This document shows, piece after piece, positions 1-11,510 of a stretch of 64,000 nucleotides of DNA (its first letter is position 1; each line of letters begins with the position of its first letter). Source of the DNA: Saururus chinensis. Taxonomy: Eukaryota; Streptophyta; Magnoliopsida; Piperales; Saururaceae. The stretch covers positions 43,814,668-43,878,667 of the forward strand of contig CP141145.1 of the NCBI GenBank assembly GCA_035235625.1, in the 5' to 3' direction. Position numbers and translations under genes: made by a program. The notes below the pieces were generated by a model. The model searched no databases and was not told where the DNA came from. It saw only the letters and a list, made by a program, of their open reading frames with translations.

Positions 1-710
1 TAAGATTTGTTTGCCCATACTGAAGAAATAGGCAGAAAATAACTAAATTACGTTGTGTACCCAGAGAATAGAGAAGCGCAAGGAAGAAGAAAGTTGGGTC
101 TTCGGGGGATTCTATTACTAAAAAAGGAAAAAGAAAGTTGAACAATATCACCCCTTCTTTCGCTGCTTTATTTATCTTTCCCTCTCCAAAGTCCTTCTCT
201 TTACTCACTTGTCTCTTTCCCTCCCCACTCCTTCCCTTGCCTCTATTCTTCTCTTCCTCATCCATTCTACTCAAAACTCTACCGATACATCCGGCTGCAC
301 AAGCTACATTGTCCATCATGCACTCTCTTTTTTTAAAAAAATTTTTGATGAAACGAGTAACATGTGAACTAATCTTTTTTTTGCTAAAGAAAACGCGCAG
401 CTACAGGGTTCTTCTTCTCCATAAGAGTATTATAATGGTTACGGCATATAAAACACACGTCAGAAGTAATTAGATATCAATATTTCTTTCTCGTATTTAG
501 ACAGTCGTCATTAACAGTGCCAACTGCCAACATAGGTTGAATCAATTTTAACATGGCTCTTGAGTCCTTTCTGCTTGAATACAAATTTCTTTCTGCTAAC
601 ATCACAACATTTACATATTGGATCTAATGTTTCTTACACTATGCACAGGACAAATATATGTACATGGCTAAACGACAACAACTTGCATATAAAACAAGAA
701 GCACGTTGTA
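1..710. other. Intergenic, downstream of the first gene
   Basis: No gene is supported here. The stretch lies 3' of the minus-strand papain-like gene. It contains a pyrimidine-rich segment (about 160-260) and AT-rich DNA. The only long reading frame, at 138-473, is low-complexity in composition and resembles no family I know. The part next to 711 is probably the 3' UTR of the first gene, but no polyadenylation site could be fixed. Confidence 0.5.
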
Positions 711-3700
711 TTAGCAGTTTGCAGATCTAAGGTATTTTGGAGGCAAGGAAGGGCACCTCTCGTTCATATGTGGATATGGCTCCATAGTGTTGTACTCTGG
801 CAGTTCCATACGGTACTCACCACGAATTTGACAGAAAGGGAGTTTCACAGTATCCCCCTGATTGCACCATTCTGGCAGGCGGGTTAAGTTACTTTCAAAG
901 AACCTTAGGGTATAAGCATCTTTTATCTGCAGGATTCAGCAATATGCATGAGCAGATCATTCACTATAAACATCAAAAGCTTAAATAATTTGTTCAATTA
1001 AAAAAGGCCTTGATTACCAGCTTCATATAGAAATATACATCAAAAACATTTTAAATCTTAAAGACCATATTGAAAGCTAATTTTGCTTTGTAGAACAACA
1101 GAACGGTTCAAAATTTCCACATATCTCTGATATCCTTACCGTAAATTCAGTGACCTGAATGGAGCTAGCAATTGGGTCAAAAAGTCCTGCTTTCTTGTAC
1201 ATCTCAAGAACAAAGGCAATACAAGAGGTCGAGTACCCATCAGAGTAAAGCCAATCATCCCGTTCAGGAATAGCCAGCAATCTATCAAATGAAATGCCAC
1301 GCTTTTCAGTCTCCACTAATATTTCAGGCAAATCAAGATCCTGCAGGATAAGATACATGTATCACTTTTTCACTTGAGAGCAGAATATAAAATATCCAAA
1401 ACCAAGAGTAATGTGCTGATGTTTGATGTTTTCAGCTTGAGTAAATTTTGGCCTCAATTTTCACACATGTTTAATATCCTAGAAAGATATTAAAGTTTAC
1501 AAAGATTGCTCTTTTCCACAGAACTTGTGGATGAAAAAAGTCCTTCCTCAAGCACTTGGCTACAATGAAGGCAATTTAGGATAGGTACCTTGGTTCCCAG
1601 GCGCTTGTTAAGTGCTTCATTCCACATGTTAGCAGCATATTCAGGCTGGATATGATTCCATACAGTCATCACTGAAGCAACCTGCAACACAAAACAAAAG
1701 AATGTTACTCATATGATGCATTTGTCATCCTTTACTGGAAAAAATTCTTCTTTCATTTAGTGTTGAAAATAAAAACTAACATTACCAAATGTGCATCCAG
1801 GGGTGGTGGGTAGTTTCCATCTATAGTATCTATCCAGCTGAAAATCATGTTGTGGTATCCATACGGTTTTCCTGCCATGCTTTTTGCATACTCCCAAGCA
1901 GCAGTTTCATTGAATTTGGCACGAATCTCTGGACGCAAAGGCAATAGAGCTATATGGGGATTTGAATCAGGTCAGTTCAAAGTTCCACCACTCATCCCAT
2001 GGCAACAAAGCAATAATATCTTCACCCTATGAGAAAAGAACACATAATTTCTCATTAATAATTCAGATTGAAAGAGTTGACACATGTATAGATTATACCA
2101 CCATTGTCAACACTCATGCTCAACTACTTATCATCTTCCAACTACAAACACATATTTCACAAACAATAGATATGGAAGCATGTAAAACGGTTCTTCTAAA
2201 GCATTGAATTATTTGTCACTTGAGATACATGTTCCAAAGAATTGAAAAATCAATATGAATTACCTTCTCATTTTCATGACCAGATTCGCCTACCCACAGA
2301 TTTCCCTCTAAGTCCTTCAAACAGACAGCAGTATGACCCGCATAAGCTCCACTAACCCATTTCTCCAAAGTTTCAAAGCCACCCCATCTTCCTCGGATTT
2401 TGGATATTGCCAAAAAGTCTCCCGAATGAACATCATTGGCACTCACATTTGAAATCCATGGCTGGGGTCTTTTCTCAAACGTGGCCCCCATGTGCTTATT
2501 CAAGAAAGCAAGATTTGAGTTTTCACCCCAACCAGTATTAGAAAACAGAGGGAATACATCCCATAAAGCTCGAAGAGTTCCTAGCATTCCGGATTCCATG
2601 AGGAAGATAGATACTCCTTTGTTTTTCACCTGATTATATAGACCAATAAGAATATTTAGTCTCAAGATATAAAATTAGTTGTTCACATACAAATCTCACA
2701 AAAAGATAGATTTTATATTAACTTTGGTGGCTGGTGTTCAAAATGAATTAGATAAGTTTTAATTCGAGTTGGCCTTCTTAGCCAAAAAAAAAAGATCTGG
2801 CCTTAATATCTTTTTTTTTTCCATCTTGAACAAAATTACTTTACTACTTATGTTTACCGGTACTCACATATTCAAGCTCGGCCTCTCCTTCCCACTCTTT
2901 AAACTCAAGAGTATGTTCCCGTGACAAAAAGTAATAGTCCCACGTCACGCGGTATGGAGTAGCAAAGACATAGAGATCCATGCAAGTCCAGCTATGAGCT
3001 TTACTAACCTGGAAGAAACAAAAGTAAAAAGGAAATGCAGAATTAGATATATGCATGCATGAAATGTAATTAGTTGCAAAACTGAAAATTATGATGGTAA
3101 TAGCTGCCAAAGGTCAATTACAAAGAAGAGGACACTTATTTCCCATTTCACATCCGAGTATAAGGCTATTAAAAATCAATCAATGAGACATGCCAGTCCT
3201 GCTATTTTACAATCTTATCAGAGAGAAAAGCAAAAGCCAAAAACGACTATTATTAGGTGATATAAAGGCATAGACTCAAAAAAACAGCCACAATCCCAAT
3301 TCATTCATAGAAGACAAACCAAGTAAGGAGAAAAAGCTTGTCTTAAACCGCACAAACATGCAGAATTCCACCGTACAAAACCTTCCAAATTTGGCAAGCA
3401 TGTATTAATGAACTATTAAGCCCAAGCGATCCCAAAAACAGGGGAAATTATTCAATTTTCCAGGTGTAAATCCCATGCAGTGCGCCCCTTCCATGTGTGC
3501 AGTCGATTTCTACGATGGCCGGCTCCTGTAAAGTGGGAGTAAATCCGGCATGGCACGCTCGGAGCACTGAATAATACAGAATCACGAGAATAATTCCCTC
3601 AAATCCCTAAAATGTAAGCGAAGAGAATAAAGGAACCATTCTGTCCTAAGATGGAACAGATGAGTCTTCTGTAAGATGACAAGCTAAACACACGTTCTGT

Positions 3701-4228
3701 GGAGAACGCGATGATGTTCAACATGGGGAAAATCAAAATTTAATACAAAACACAATGCAAGAGGCCCAAAACCAGAGCAAATCGTGTCGGAAGCTAATAC
3801 CAATTTTTGGGCTTGCTCAAGAACATCCAAGCAAAGAATTAAAACAGATACTGCAATTTAATAATTTATGGCAAGTGCAGACTCTGCAGAGAGAGGTAGA
3901 ATAGAGGGGAAAGAGGAACCTCGAGGTGGAGAGTGCCACCACCGAAAGGGCTGCCGCTTTTGTTGTGGAACTCCATCCAGGCCCCGTTCTCGTAGAAGCA
4001 CGCGCCTTTCCACTTAAGAGAAGCGTTAGTAGCGGAGACGGCGCCGACGAAGGAGGGGAGAAGATCGAGGGGGCTGCGGAGGGAGGTGAGCACCGGCCAC
4101 GAAACCTGCCTCGGAAGGAGGGGAAGAAGGTCTCGCGCGCGGAACGGGATCCTCGGGTCATGCAGTTGGTAGAGAAGCGGAACCGAGATAAGAAGACAGA
4201 GAAAGCAGAAGAAGAGAGCGCGCCTCAT
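711..4228 (-). CDS. Permuted papain-like (YiiX/NlpC-P60-like) membrane-anchored protein, one apparent frameshift
   Basis: Seven exons are supported: 4228-3920, 3008-2868, 2629-2264, 2026-1786, 1681-1589, 1340-1140 and 926-711, all with GT-AG borders. The product is about 520 residues and matches a conserved uncharacterised plant family. Residues about 5-20 form a hydrophobic signal or anchor (MRRALFFCFLCLLIS). The core has AGHTAVCL with WVGESGHENEK (exon 3), NETAAWEYA with YGYHNMIFSWIDT (exon 4) and STSCIAFVLEMY (exon 6). A histidine ahead of the cysteine is the order expected of circularly permuted papain-like enzymes; assigning these as catalytic is inference, and the substrate is unknown. 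The last exon ends in LPPKYLRSANC. Odd point: near 1970, within exon 4, the frame changes after WWNFELT and resumes as DSNPHIALLPL. The exon is 241 bases where a multiple of three is required. The other exons are intact, so this is either a recent lesion or a sequence error. Confidence 0.8.
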
Positions 4229-6464
4229 GGCGATCGCCCCCACGAGAAAGCAAGGAAAGCACAAAAGGAGAAGAGAAGAGAAGAGATGGAGTGCGGAGTG
4301 GAACTAAAAGTCCTCCCCACCTCTCCAAGTCCGACTCTGCTGCGGTCGCCGGGAACAAAGCAAAACAAAAATCGGAAAGGCCGCCGGTAAACACAATCTC
4401 GCCGCTGCAAGAGCAGCAAGACTTGCCAAAAACAAAAGCAAGAAAAAATCTGGCTCTTGTTTGTATTGGATTTGGGCTGTCTTTAATCTACGAAGTTGCC
4501 CACTGCGTTAAGTAAATGCATTATGCATGCTCACCATCACTTGTTGGGCCTTTGGAGGAGTGGGCCTCCTGGCACTGGCCCACTTCCTACCAACAACCTC
4601 CTAAACCTGAAGGGCCCCCCGATCTGCTGACGTAAGAACCATCAAAGTATTTTAATTTTTTTTTTTTAAAGAAAGATATTTAGATGAGCTCACATACGCC
4701 TCATATTATAGGTGGGCGGTGGCATGACCGGCTATAGCCTGTTTTTTTGTAATAAAAAGTTTATTTTGGGCTCATTTGCATGTGAGTGCATTTTAAAATC
4801 TTCTATTATCGAGACGATAGTTTGGGCAACTTGTTTCAAAAATTATTGAGGATTATTTTATTTCGTAACTATCAGTTAATGGCTGAGAGGCTGACTTAAC
4901 TGGAATATGGGAATATCCAATGGTACCATTTTCCAGGACTCCAAATACGTGATGAAGTGGGATTCGATTATTATATACAAAGGCAAAGTTCCTAACATGT
5001 AAGAAATATGCCTAAACAACAAATGCATAATGTTTTTTTGCTTATTTGTGTAAGGAAGGGTATAAAATGTTGTTGATAAGTAAAGTAAATGAATGGTTTC
5101 AATCAAAATTTATGAAATTTCCAAATTGGGCAGCATCCCAACAACATACAAATTGTTATGTGGACCTTCTCCAATCAGCATTGAATGGGCGAGTTTGTTG
5201 GAAAAGATTGAAAATGGGCGGCTTGGTGGAGTAGGGGATGTAAATTTGGACACGACACTCAAACAAGGACATCTTATCTTCGATTTCAATTTTCATTTTT
5301 CCCTCTCCTTGCACAGAAACTGCTATGGAGCCTAACTAAATAGAAGTATTTTCTGTGCTGCTTAATGACTATAAGCCTAGTGTAAAAATTATATAAAAGC
5401 TATCCAGATATTTGATGACGGATATACTAGCACACGTTAACAATATTGATTACACTAACTTGCATTAGCATATATGTGGTTGATTTTCTTGATGAACGGC
5501 TCTCGTACATTTTCTTACGCCCATAGAAAAGGCACCTGAAACTTGTGACTTTGGCAGCCCCAGCTCTAGGACTGTAGGATTGGTGGCGCTCCTATTTACT
5601 TCCGGAAAGTGCGCAGAAGATGGAACGGCAGGTAGCTTTGTATCACGTGGGAGTGGGGGATCCAATCCCAAAGTTGCTGGGCTTTTCTGGTAAGCTAAAA
5701 AAATGGTAAAACTCTCTTCCGCACAGACGGGCCTGTGGTCGCAGCTTCAGTGTGGGCCGACCAACATATGGCCCACGATTGCCTTCCAACCAACCACCTC
5801 CACATGTCGATTAAGTGGGCCGGTTTGGGTTCACGGGAAGCCTCCAATAAAAGCAGGACACGGTTTGGAGTCAACGTCCGGGAACCCCGGCTCTTCACGG
5901 CTTCACTGCCCAGTCCAACTCCAAACTCCAAAGCCAACCGCCCTTCCCGTCGACCTGTCCGTAATCAACTTTTTATTTATTTCAATTTAATTACTTGATT
6001 GATGTTTACCCGCCACTCCCACGACAAACTTTTTGAGATGAACTCATCGATTATCGCCTTTCTGTTCATTTATCATTATTTTATTCCATAATCTTTTCAA
6101 GAGAAAATTAGTATATTAAAATACAACTAATTAATGCCGACTTCCCTCTTTTGATCCTGTCTACCACACCACCTTGGCAATCTCTCTCTCTCTCTCTCTC
6201 TCGCGCAGTTGTGGAGCTCAGTAGTCGCTCTCTCTCTCTGTCTAGCAGTTGTGGAGCTCAGTAGTCGCTAGGTGGAACATCTGGTGAGGGAGGCTGTCGC
6301 ACTGTACCCACGCTGCCTCCTCCCACCCTTTTCAGTTGCGTCTCTCTCCAATTTGCGGCTCATCGGAGAACCGCTCTCTGTGTCTTCCACTGTGTTTTTG
6401 TTGTTTTGTTTTTCTTTGATCGGAGAAGAGGAGCCTCCCCAGCTCCGGGATTCAGCTCGACGAA
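4229..6464. other. Intergenic between two divergently transcribed genes
   Basis: This stretch separates the papain-like gene (leftward) from the TOM1-like gene (rightward), so it should hold both promoters. Bases 4229-4390 are GC-rich and are likely 5' UTR of the leftward gene. The middle, about 4640-5450, is AT-rich. Bases 6180-6464 are CT-rich and are likely 5' UTR of the TOM1-like gene. No further coding gene is supported. Confidence 0.5.
6182..6269. repeat. (TC)n microsatellite with a duplicated 25-bp unit in a 5' UTR
   Basis: A (TC)n run begins near 6182. The 25-bp unit that starts GCAGTTGTGGAGC occurs at 6205-6229 and again at 6245-6269, separated by a second short TC run, giving a period of 40. 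The unit copies look identical. The block lies about 200-280 bases before the ATG of the TOM1-like gene and is probably transcribed as its 5' leader. Confidence 0.85.
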
Positions 6465-9400
6465 ATGGCGAGAGTCCCCCTTTACAACGCCTCTTTGCCT
6501 GCGCCAGATCTCTTGGCCCTGGCCGACTGGTGGTCCGACATCAACGCGTCCAGCCGGTGGCAGGACGGGATTTTCTTCTTCCTCTGCGGCGCTTACGCTC
6601 TCGTCTCCTCCGTCGCCCTGGTCCTCTCTCTCTCTCACATCCCTTCTTCTTCTTCTTCTTCTTATTATTATTATTATGTTACTCTTTCCCCTTTTTCCGT
6701 GCTCATATAAATTGTCTGCTCATATTTCTACTTTATTCGGCATCAGTATTCTGTCTCTCCTAAAATATGGCCACATCTTTCTCACTGTTTTTCTTGTGAC
6801 AAGTTCTGGACTGGATTTCTCTTTGTGGAAGCAAAGATATAAAAGCTCTGTAATTTGCTGTGTTTCAATAATGACCTTGTTTGTCACTTTTTGTTTGGAT
6901 TTGCAATTTTGAACTGAGGATCCTCACAGAAGGGGTTTTCTCCTCGATTTATGTTGTCTACTAATAAATGCTCTGCCCCTTCTTGTTGATTTGTCCCTTT
7001 TTTTCCCTGCATTTGCGGTTTACTTTTGGCTAGATTGCTCAGGGTGAAAGAACTGACATTTGCGCGAGATTACTTACTCTTCCCATTATTTGAGCAAAAA
7101 TATCTGCTACCGTTTTCATGTCTTTTGAGTTTTTTCAAACAATTTCCGATTTGAAATTTGAATATATCACTCATTTTGCATATGGCAATTTGTTCCAGAT
7201 TCAACTGATTCGGATTGAATTGCGTGTGCCCGAATATGGTTGGACAACACAAAAAGTATTCCATCTTATGAATTTCATTGTCAATGGAGGTGATCACTAG
7301 TATCATAATTGCTTGCTTTGTTACTTTGCATCTTCTTATATGTTTTCTGACCGAGAACAATTTTTTGCAGTGCGAGCGGTTGTTTTTGGATTTCACAAGC
7401 AAGTTTATTTCTTAAAGCCAAAGGTATGATTCGTTGCCATTATTTTGGGTTCTTTTATAATTAGCCTCACCACTGGCGGACTTAGCCTCCGCCAGATCCT
7501 GGTTTGAGAAAAATATTACTGCTTTCCCAAACGCACAAGTAATTGCAGGTGAAGGGTTCCCAGCCGCCAGCTGATTCAGTATTTTTTGTTTCTCTTGGTC
7601 ATATAAGAACTCGTGGAGTCCATTTCCTAGGAAGAATGGACAAACATCAAAGAGATACAGAGTCTGCTAACTACTTAACTGATTGCTATCTCTGATATTT
7701 TCTTTTGTACAGGTGCTTACTTTGGTGTTACTCGACCTTCCTGGTATTTTATTTTTCTCGACATATACATTGCTCGTTCTATTTTGGGCAGAGATATATC
7801 ATCAGGCAAGTAACCTGTTCCTGTCCAGGTTGCTTATCATTAGAAATATTTCACTTGGCGGTTTAGAAGAACACTTATATGTGATTAATGAATAGTGTTT
7901 TTACGTAAATGTCTTCAGGCAAGAAGTTTGCCTACCGAAAAGCTCCGGATCACTTACATATCAGTTAATTGTGCAATATATATTATACAGGTACTTTCTG
8001 GTTCCTTTTCTACCTTTATGGAAGTTGTTTTCACTAAATACTTGTGAAAAGTTTTTGCTTGATTACCTCCATTGTCTGCTACAACTTCTGTAATATCTTG
8101 TGGCCAATATTCTTGTTAATAGGTCTGCATCTGGATCTACCTGTGGATAAATGACAATGTTATCATAGAAACTATTGGAAATGTATTTATTGCAGGTTAG
8201 ACTACCTTATTTCTATTTGTTAGGTTTCCTTTCCTATGGGCTATGAATTTTGATAATATAGGTTTCTTTTTTTTTAATTATAATGTAATACATATCTACA
8301 GTAAAGTGCGAACTGTTTTTCCTAGCTCTGATGGCATGCTGAAACAAGTCTATTATGTTTGCAGTTATCTCATTTATTGCAGGACTTGGCTTCCTATTAT
8401 ATGGAGGGAGGTGAGCCTTTTCCTGTGCCTGCTTGCCCAAAATTTGAGAAAGTCTCCAGTTTTTACGATTTTATGTTTTCAGTTTAATTGTTGTACAAAG
8501 CATATCCTTCATAAACAATTATGTTTACTGTGTGCTTGTGCCTCAAATTTACTTTCTTGTCCATTGCAGATTGTTTTTCATGATGTGTGCCTCAAATTTA
8601 GTATTTTTCCCCTGCAGATTGTTTTTCATGCTGAGGCGCTTCCCAATTGAATCAAAAGGACGGAGGAAAAAACTTCATGAGGTGTGCTTTATTTTGCTCA
8701 TATTCTATCCCTGTTGTGTTTGTGTGTGTGTTTTTTTTAAAGAAAAAAACAAGGAAAAAGTACCATATCATGACAATAGTTATAACACTGATGTCACATT
8801 AAAACAAGGCAGCTAATGTTTCTAACACTTTGTGATTAATTTAACAAAGCAGCCATATATATATATACTGTTGTCTCCCAGACCTCTGCGGCTGCTATAT
8901 ATAGTTGAGTATTCTAATTTAGTCTATGAAAAACAGAAGAATCTTAAGCTTCAATTTCTGCGGGGGCACATTGTGTTATTATCGAATTTATTGGATAGTA
9001 AAAGATCAATGCTGCCATATGCTTATTCTGTCTTTGACATCAAATGATGGCTTTGTTTTAGTTGATTGATTGGTCTTTTGTAGGTTGGATCGGTTACAGC
9101 CATATGTTTTACTTGCTTTCTGATAAGGTGCATTGTTGTAAGTATCCTGGCCTATCTTATTTGTGGATTTTAAGAAGCATGAAAACTATGAAACATAAAG
9201 GATAACTTTGCATGATGCTCATAGTGGGAGTGGAATATGTGCAACTGGGAAGAGTTTTTCATGCTCCACTCTGACAATGAGCCCCGCATAAGGAACACAT
9301 GGGAGCCCTTCATTGTTGAGATAAACGGTGCACATGCTAACTCACAGTAGCACCAATGGTACTAGCGCGCTAATGAGCGCTAGCGTGCTAATGAGCGCTA

Positions 9401-10505
9401 GCGTGTGCGCTATTGATCTCAAATATCAAGGGTTCCTATACGTTCCTTACGCTAGGCTTATTGTCAAAGTGGAGCATTAAAAATGCTTCCGTGCAACCGG
9501 CGTTTTGCAAAAAGAAAATGTCACATAAACAATTAATTGTAGCTAAGGAAATAGTTAGTTTTTACCCCATTTAGTAAGGGGGAGAAGCATATGTTTTTGG
9601 TGAAATTTATTGATTGCCTCAATAAGTGGTCAACTCTTGTTTAAATTGATGTAAATCTGCATGTGATACTATGCTGATATCATTTAACCCCTGAAATGGA
9701 CACATTGGCTTATGCATAACCGTTCATCTGTAGGACTTTCTTTTTGAAAACACTGTCATGATCAGTTTGATGCACAGGCTGCGTGTATTCCGGTGAATGA
9801 CAGCCCGTAGGCTTGGCATTTTTCTTTAGAATATGAAGCTGGGCCCACAAATAAGTGTGATGTAGGACAATCTAAGAAGTTGCATTCAATAGACAACTGA
9901 GATGGTTGGTTCAAGTTAGGTGATAGGATTAGCTTAACTGGTATTGTTCTCTTATGCATGTTTGCATATGATAATAAGCGTAAAAGCCTATTTTAGGGGC
10001 TCTTTCGTGACCAACCGAGTTGCGTATTTAACTTTTCCTATTGGCATACGCCAAATACTTCCAATGTATAGTGAGCTGAAAACTAGCTTATACTAAAAAA
10101 TCGTCTAAGTTACATGGCAACCTGAAAGTAGATAAGGCGTCAGCATATTGGAAGAAAATAATGTCACACTATTTAAGTGTGACCATAGGCGATAAGAATG
10201 CATAACCAAGCTCCTAATCCGCAGGTTGCAGTATCTGCCTTTGATGCAGATGCTTCGCTTGAAGTTATGGACCATCCTGTTCTGAATCTCATCTATTACA
10301 TGGTAATTTTCTCGAATTGCATCATCCTGATCTCTGCCTACTCTTGATCAGTTTGCATTTTCTCGTTTTCTTGTATTAAATACTGCTAAATTGTGTGTGC
10401 AATGTAAATCAGCTGGCAGAAGTTCTACCTTCAGCACTTGTACTCTACATTTTGCGGAAGCTGCCTCCAAAAAGAGTATCAGCTCAATATCACCCAATCC
10501 GGTAG
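6465..10505 (+). CDS. TOM1: TOM1/TOM3-type tobamovirus multiplication protein (seven-helix tonoplast protein)
   Basis: Eleven exons give 290 residues: 6465-6620, 7199-7289, 7371-7423, 7713-7805, 7919-7990, 8123-8195, 8365-8410, 8618-8681, 9084-9137, 10225-10302 and 10413-10505. This is close to the family length of about 290. Signature blocks are [77 protein letters not shown] and [16 protein letters not shown] at the C terminus. In Arabidopsis the family comprises multispanning tonoplast proteins that support the tobamovirus replication complex through the viral helicase-domain protein; the normal cell function is less clear. Odd points: the exon 1 donor is weak (CTG|GTCCTC), intron 4 begins GC (CAG|GCAAGT) and exon 8 has a duplicated upstream acceptor in frame. 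TOM1 and TOM3 cannot be told apart here, so the symbol denotes the family. A Derlin gene converges from the right. Confidence 0.93.
6645..6677. repeat. (CTT)n(ATT)n microsatellite in intron 1 of the TOM1-like gene
   Basis: Several CTT triplets run directly into several ATT triplets, just after the exon 1 donor. Read through, they would add a serine and tyrosine run. Family homology favours splicing at 6620 instead. Confidence 0.8.
8537..8630 (+). repeat. Direct duplication spanning a 3' splice site
   Basis: A unit of about 46 bp, running from TGTGCCTCAAATTT through a pyrimidine tract, an AG and the first bases of exon 8 (ATTGTTTTTCATG), occurs at about 8537-8582 and again at about 8586-8630. 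Each copy therefore has its own candidate acceptor, before 8570 and before 8618. The second is the one family alignment supports. The first is 48 bases upstream and keeps the frame open. See the finding on alternative splicing. Confidence 0.85.
9245..9490. mobile_element. MITE (non-autonomous DNA transposon) in intron 9 of the TOM1-like gene
   Basis: The ends are inverted copies of each other for about 37 bp: the left end reads TTCATGCTCCACTCTGACAA and the right end, reversed, reads TTAATGCTCCACTTTGACAA. The sequence GTGCAAC flanks both sides (just before 9245 and just after 9490), a likely target duplication of 7-8 bp. That would suit a hAT-type or Mutator-type origin. The interior holds a GC-rich direct repeat of the TAATGAGCGCTAGCGTG kind and no coding capacity. 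A related element lies at about 39880-40600. Confidence 0.7.
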
Positions 10506-11510
10506 TCTGATAGCAGCCTCAACGAGTTCCTGATTTTGATCTCACGCCGGGGCTGATGCAAGAGAAGAGAGGAACAGCAGATTGGCGTGGTTGGCGCATG
10601 GTGGAGAGAGCTTCTATTTATATCTTCTTCCAAATCGAAGGAAGAGATGCTTGCGGGATCACGTTTGCTTGGACATGTAATCTAATGTTGTGGGAAGTTT
10701 TGAGTGCGGAGTCACAAGTTTTGCTGGCTTTCAGAGATAGTTCGTTAAATTTAGTTCACTCTGGTCTCGGAAGATTTTTTTATTCTTTCAGAAGCGCTTT
10801 GGACTTTGAGGGCTCATTTGCTCTCTCTCGCTCTCTCTCTCATCGTGCTTCACTGCACAATTACAATGGATAATTCCAAACGCCTTAGATTTGGGATTTA
10901 TAGACGAGGCCTATGTTAGGATTGAAATAAAAAAATATTTGACACAAAAATTGCAACATGGGAAAGGCCTATAGGCATTTTTACTTTATCTCCTAATACT
11001 TGAGATCTGCAAGGATCGATGCTTCTACCTAGGCACCCTGCGTAGATCCAGCTTGTTTTTGGTCGGTGCAAAAAACCGACTTTAATCCTGGGTTTGCATT
11101 AACTCTTCCGCTTCTAGTGCTTGTACCAAAGCGGGGGAAATGACTCATTTTTATTACTTTTTTCTACGTGATTTTCCTTCGAACTATGCAAACAAAAAAT
11201 TAATCTGGATTGGAGAAAGAATTTATTCCGGTCCTTACCACAAAACAAATTAAGATATTTGTAAGTCAGAACCCCGAGGGTCTACATCTCAACGGACAGA
11301 AAAAATCTTCTGAACTTTCATTTACACTTACAAAAGGAAGCTATATCTATATACAGAAGATAGTTCAACAAAGTATGCCAGGGCACTATCCCTATAAACT
11401 GAAAGAAAACAGGTAGGCCTACCATAAGGTTGGTCTAGATTATCGAAGTTAAAATCGTTGGTATTTGATTGTTTTTTTACTACAATTGCCTCACAAAGTG
11501 TTATTTCCTA
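10506..11510. other. Intergenic between convergent genes
   Basis: This stretch holds the 3' UTRs of the TOM1-like gene and of the Derlin gene, which meet tail to tail. A CT-rich run occurs near 10820-10845. Reading frames at 10556-10873 and 11210-11416 show no family resemblance and are not reported as genes. Confidence 0.5.

Noticed and set aside
138-473. A 111-codon plus-strand frame at the window start
   Set aside because: It reads a pyrimidine-rich tract, has no recognisable domain, and lies in the 3' flank of a minus-strand gene.
6272-6912. Longer frames that overlap exon 1 of the TOM1-like gene in other frames
   Set aside because: They run through the CT-rich leader and a triplet repeat in the intron; the conserved family start is the ATG at 6465.
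9361-9410. A possible CRISPR-like or satellite array of GCGCTAGCGTG repeats
   Set aside because: There are only two or three short copies, and they lie inside a MITE in a plant intron.
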